DNA of 64,000 nucleotides from Congeria kusceri (lineage: Eukaryota > Mollusca > Bivalvia > Myida > Dreissenidae), in the NCBI GenBank assembly GCA_027627225.1, contig CM051024.1, positions 40,045,225 to 40,109,224 on the forward strand. The letters are read 5' to 3'. This document shows positions 59,811 to 64,000 of this stretch, piece after piece; position 1 is the stretch's first letter, and each line of letters begins with the position of its first letter. Position numbers and translations under genes: made by a program. The notes under the pieces were generated by a model that was not told the origin of the DNA, ran no database searches, and saw only the letters and a list, made by a program, of their open reading frames with translations.

Positions 59811-60519
59811 TAATACGAAAAAAATCATTCGAGGGCAATATCGAGTGAGTTTTCGTATATACGTCTTTTCTTTGTATTCTTGAAAATTATTTTTCATGAC
59901 TTAAGAATACCAGGTAGCTTAAGAATTTGTATAAATATTGATCATGTTTCTTTCGTTTTCGCGAAAGTCGTTAGAAAATCTATGAAAAACAAAACAATAC
60001 ACGAGTAACCGTTAGCCGAAGCTGGCTCTTGTTTTGCTGCCTATTACAACATCTAGCTCGTTTATTAAAATAAAAAACAATGTAATGGCTCATCAAGCGT
60101 CGGACGCTTAAATGTTAGAGCAATCAGATATTGCAGGTGAAATGACAAGTGTGCAAACAAGTATACACGGTGGTGTCTAAAATATAAAAAAAACAACTAA
60201 AATATAATGCCTAAATTTTAAAGTAACAGGATAACCACAAAACGGCCCAAATACATGTAACGACGGCGTGACAACGACTGTAAGGCCATATCAATTTGAT
60301 TCCATGTTTAGCGTCCGCAGGCGGGTAGGTTTTCGGATGCCTGGACGAAAAAAAAAACAATTTTGACAATGTGAAAAATCGAGTTGGACAGCGTATGCAA
60401 AAATTGGGGGGAAAACAGAAGAAAGGGATTTTTATGTGTTTTTACTAATATTTTTAAAACATAGCATGCAACTAGTCAATTTACACGTTAAATATCCTGT
60501 ATTACAGTAGGTTCCCAAT

Positions 60520-61038
60520 ATGAAGATGCTATATAACAGTTTTGCAAGTAAACATTATAGTCGTCGAAAATGTCTACGGGTCACTGGGATCCCGGAAACT
60601 GGAGAGGAGGATACGGACAACATAATTGTAACTATGGCAAATGACCTAGGCGCGAACCTATCCATCGATGAGATAGATCGCTCTCATCGCCTAGGACCTC
60701 GAAAACATGTGGGCTCGAAACCAAGGGACATTATAGTTAAATTTGTGTCCTATAGAGCCCGACAGAAGCTCTACAACGCGAGATCAGGAGCGAAAACAAC
60801 CGACCGCTATAAGCGAATTTATGTCAACGAGGCGCTCACGAAACACCGCAGCGAGATGTTTTTCGATGCTCGCAAGCTTGTATCAGACAAACTTGTAGAG
60901 AGTGCGTGGACGCACGATGGACAAATCTTGGTCCGTGACCTCAAACGCGTTATTCACAGAATAGAAAAACCTGAGCAGATCACTGAGCTCCGCTCCAAAT
61001 CCAGTCGTTCCCATGCCTCTGTTGCAGATAGCAAGTAG
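60520..61038 (+). CDS. Non-LTR retrotransposon ORF1 protein, N-terminally truncated
   Basis: The 172-residue open frame contains YSRRKCLRVTGIPETGEEDT, then DEIDRSHRLG and KPRDIIVKFVSYRAR. This resembles the RNA-recognition-like domain plus C-terminal domain of L1-type ORF1 proteins, which bind the element's RNA as a chaperone. Homology begins at about residue 13. The coiled-coil part expected upstream is missing, so the first dozen residues are probably fortuitous and the copy may be 5'-truncated. ORF2 follows 860 bp later on the same strand. That spacer is long, so ORF1 and ORF2 may or may not be one insertion. Confidence 0.75.
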   Translation: MKMLYNSFASKHYSRRKCLRVTGIPETGEEDTDNIIVTMANDLGANLSIDEIDRSHRLGPRKHVGSKPRDIIVKFVSYRARQKLYNARSGAKTTDRYKRIYVNEALTKHRSEMFFDARKLVSDKLVESAWTHDGQILVRDLKRVIHRIEKPEQITELRSKSSRSHASVADSK

Positions 61039-61937
61039 ACGTAAACTGCTCCACCTTCTACGAACAGTATACATACACTGTCCCTAAAAACTTTCAGTAA
61101 ACGTGCGTAATGTGTTACTAATATTAATACTTGATATGAAAGACCACTAACCTTAACATATTGCTACTCTACAGAAACACGCTTTTTTTCCATATATATT
61201 ATATTGTTTACAGGGCACTGACTACTCAACACAAAGATTGGGTGGTACTCTGACTTGTATCTGATAAATGTTTTGTAGTTAGTGATTTATCCAAACGAAT
61301 ACTTATTTATACGGCGAAATTTACTCAAGCTAAATACAAGGCCATACCTCCTCGTGTTTTACGAACTCATAGTAGTATTTGTACAAATGTTTGAACGGTT
61401 TGTTCTTATTAAATTGCTGTACTGCATGCTGTAAACAAAAGTAATCTCTTTAGCATGAGACAGTTTGGCTTTGTTAACGATACTAAATAAAGTAAATAAT
61501 TATTGCAAATTGAAATAACTAATAATGATCATTATTAACTGTATACTATTGATACTGTCACCAAAATTTTTTAACTGCTCCGATATATGGTCTGATAAAT
61601 CATACGAATTAGTAAAAACAAACACACTACGATATATATAATTTTTTTTTTTTTTTCAGTTGACATCTAACAAATGAACAGGTGTACATTTACATACGCC
61701 TTTAAAACACATTTAAAGGCTTATTAAGAAGCCATCCGTTTTGTTATTACGGCACTTGAACTCGATTGAATGACCAGCCAATATGAATAATGCCCTACAT
61801 TTTCATCTACCACTCGATAACGTTTTTCTTTTGCACTGTTTACTTATTTATTTTATTTCTTGATGAAGGATTTGTTGATGTTTCTTGTACTATAGCAACT
61901 CGTGACAAAGAGCACTTATTTCTCTTATTGTGTTGTG
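61038..61937 (+). other. Spacer between retrotransposon ORF1 and ORF2
   Basis: AT-rich, with a 15-T run at 61642-61656. No coding sequence recognised. The ORF2 frame is open from 61896. Confidence 0.4.
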
Positions 61938-64000
61938 ATGGATACACATAACATTTTACCAAGATACAAGTCAGTCGGATTGTTTTTCGCATCGCTAAAT
62001 ATGCTAGTTCTAATGTCCCTGTACACAAACGAAATTGCTCTTGAATCGTCTCTCCATAACATCAAAGGCCAATCACATCTTTTCCGGTGCATCCGATGGC
62101 CGTATAAACGCGCCATAGTTGGTAAACGTCACACGTCTAACTTACTTTTCGTAAGAAGGTCAATTTTTGTTTTATTAACAGTCATGTTGGTAACATGGCT
62201 TAAGGTCATTATGTTGCTTTCTGGGGATATTGAATTAAACCCAGGCCCTGTAACGAGTAGTTCTCTAGATTCCAGCGCCACGGAGTACAACACACTGAAT
62301 TGCCTTTTAGCAATGCCTAATAACTTTTCGTTTAGTCAGTATAATGTGCAGAGTATACGGAACAAACTAGAAATTCTTACAGCAGAACTCTCAAATGTTG
62401 ATGTATTATCTTTTACTGAGACGTGGCTTAACAACTCTATTGAAACTGACGAACTCCTTATCCCCTCTTATCACTGCCCCGAACGAAAAGATCGAATACA
62501 TGATAGCCGTGGTGGGGTTATGCTATTTGTTAAAGATTTTATCCATTACGATCGTAGACCTGACCTTGAACCTATTGCATTAGAATGCATTTGGATTGAT
62601 CTCTACCTGCAGAGTAAGAAGCGTGTTTTATTTGGTTTATTTTATAGGCCACCAAATGCAGATGCATCATATACTAACTTAATTGATGACTCTATTGGTC
62701 TAGCAATCGAAACCGGGATATCTGACATCATAATAACCGGTGATTTTAATATGAATAACAGTCAGCCAACATTAGTACGACAACTTGACTCTTGGTGCCT
62801 TGAGCACAGTCTTGTTCAAGTTATTAATGAACCAACGCATTTTACGGAAAGATCCTCGTCAATTCTTGACTTATTGCTAGTAAGCAACCCCAACAGCTTG
62901 ATATTATCAGGTGTTGGTGATCCTTTTCTTGACCAACAACAGCGCTACCATTGTCCTATATATGTTTTATTTAAATATAATAAGCCAAATGCGAAAGCAT
63001 ACGAGCGTCATATATGGAAATATAAGGATGGTAACTACGTTTTGCTACGTGAAAGTTTTTCTGCATTAAATTGGAATACAATTAAAAGTACTAATGTGGA
63101 CACTTATTGCACTAATATCACCGACACTATTACTCGTAATGCCAAACAATGTATCCCAAATAGGTTAATAAAAATCAAACCGCGTGATGCTCCTTGGTTC
63201 AATACACATATACGTCGTATGATAAGAAAACGCAAACGGGTTTACAGACTTGCGAAATCCAACAACAGTAATTATCAATGGTCTAAGTTTCGTACAATTA
63301 GAAACCAGAAAATATCACTAATTCGACAAGCGAAAGATCAGTACTACGACAGTCTAAGCGAAAAACTTAAACAAAATAATAACACATCTAAGGACTGGTG
63401 GAAAATTCTCAAGTCATTTATCAATAAACCAAATAATAACATAAATACTGCACTAATAAACCCCGTCGACAATTCCACTGTTACTGATTGTTTTGAAAAG
63501 GCGAACATTCTTAATAAATTCTTTCAAAGTCAGTCAGTCCTTGACATTGACAACGAGGACACACCGGAGCTTACTTATGTACCAATTGCTAACTCACTAG
63601 AGACTTTTATTATTACACCTTCTGATGTCCATGACATTCTAAAGTCACTTTCAGTTGACAAAGCATCAGGACCTGACGGTATAAGTAACCATATTCTAAA
63701 AGAATGTCGAGCTGAACTGTCCATTCCCTTAAGTGACTTCTTTAACTTCTCACTTAACAAATGTATAATGCCAGACTGTTGGAAAGAGGCTAATGTCAGT
63801 GCAATTTTTAAAAAAGGTGATCCCAAAGTTGTGTGTAACTACCGACCAATTTCACTGCTTAACACGATGGAAAAAGTGTTTGAAAAAATAATTTTTAAAC
63901 ATGTGTACAATCACCTTGTAAGTAACAAAATACTCATCTCATTTCAGTCTGGATTTTTGCCAGGAGACTCGACCACTAACCAACTCACTTATATATATGA
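61938..64000 (+). CDS. Non-LTR retrotransposon ORF2: 2A-like, endonuclease, reverse transcriptase (partial)
   Basis: The frame is open from 61896 (first ATG 61938) to the window edge without a stop, about 687 codons. After a hydrophobic segment (SIFVLLTVMLVTWLKVIMLL) comes SGDIELNPGP, a 2A-like ribosome-skipping motif at residues 95-104. The APE-type endonuclease follows with FSQYNVQSIRNK, SFTETWL, RGGVMLFV, LFYRPPN, TGDFNM and RYHCPIY. The reverse transcriptase starts with VDKASGPDGISN, WKEANVSAIFKKGD, NYRPISLL and FQSGFLPGDSTTNQLTY. The catalytic YADD box would lie beyond the edge. The protein nicks target DNA and copies the element RNA into the site. The intact frame suggests a young insertion. 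The RT motifs resemble CR1/jockey-type elements, but clade assignment needs the full protein. Confidence 0.93.
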   Translation, partial: MDTHNILPRYKSVGLFFASLNMLVLMSLYTNEIALESSLHNIKGQSHLFRCIRWPYKRAIVGKRHTSNLLFVRRSIFVLLTVMLVTWLKVIMLLSGDIELNPGPVTSSSLDSSATEYNTLNCLLAMPNNFSFSQYNVQSIRNKLEILTAELSNVDVLSFTETWLNNSIETDELLIPSYHCPERKDRIHDSRGGVMLFVKDFIHYDRRPDLEPIALECIWIDLYLQSKKRVLFGLFYRPPNADASYTNLIDDSIGLAIETGISDIIITGDFNMNNSQPTLVRQLDSWCLEHSLVQVINEPTHFTERSSSILDLLLVSNPNSLILSGVGDPFLDQQQRYHCPIYVLFKYNKPNAKAYERHIWKYKDGNYVLLRESFSALNWNTIKSTNVDTYCTNITDTITRNAKQCIPNRLIKIKPRDAPWFNTHIRRMIRKRKRVYRLAKSNNSNYQWSKFRTIRNQKISLIRQAKDQYYDSLSEKLKQNNNTSKDWWKILKSFINKPNNNINTALINPVDNSTVTDCFEKANILNKFFQSQSVLDIDNEDTPELTYVPIANSLETFIITPSDVHDILKSLSVDKASGPDGISNHILKECRAELSIPLSDFFNFSLNKCIMPDCWKEANVSAIFKKGDPKVVCNYRPISLLNTMEKVFEKIIFKHVYNHLVSNKILISFQSGFLPGDSTTNQLTYIY

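Noticed and set aside
60883..63826. Minus-strand ORFs opposite the retrotransposon
   Set aside because: They are shadows of the plus-strand ORF1 and ORF2, which carry recognisable motifs.

Overview
The window is nuclear DNA from a metazoan, very probably a bivalve mollusc. It is AT-rich, and its genes are split into small exons with GT-AG introns and long repeat-filled gaps. It also carries a foldback repeat (ends resembling GAGGCGTGTCGTGGGAAAAC) in ten copies. I associate that family with Dreissena (zebra or quagga mussel), but from memory only, without a search.

Two host genes can be reconstructed exon by exon, both on the minus strand. (1) RAD52, the single-strand annealing recombination protein, has ten exons from 15904 down to 3481. 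Every junction keeps the reading frame and only the short 5' exon with the start codon is missing. (2) AIF1 (allograft inflammatory factor 1, an EF-hand actin-binding protein) is complete in five exons from 34551 down to 25224 and encodes 148 residues. No other host gene is convincing.

The rest is mostly mobile and repetitive DNA. At the right edge (60.5-64.0 kb, plus strand) lies a non-LTR retrotransposon. Its ORF1 remnant precedes an ORF2 open to the window end, with endonuclease and reverse transcriptase domains and a 2A-like ribosome-skipping motif near its start. A second, decayed reverse-transcriptase fragment of another family lies at 18.3-19.9 kb on the minus strand. Terminal-inverted-repeat elements are common: a 3.5-kb element nested inside a foldback copy within AIF1 intron 1, and mariner-, hAT- and Harbinger-like MITEs. 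Several composite elements are built from 140-170-bp tandem units. There is a processed retrocopy with poly(A) and target-site duplication in AIF1 intron 4.

From 34.6 to 60.5 kb no host exon is recognised. That stretch holds foldbacks, a 67-bp satellite (52.7-53.9 kb) and a 31-bp minisatellite with a 123-bp higher-order period (54.8-56.5 kb).

The most unusual pattern is in AIF1. Three of its exon edges (exon 1 3' edge, exon 2 5' edge, exon 5 3' end) each lie inside a degenerate tandem array whose other units sit in adjacent noncoding DNA.
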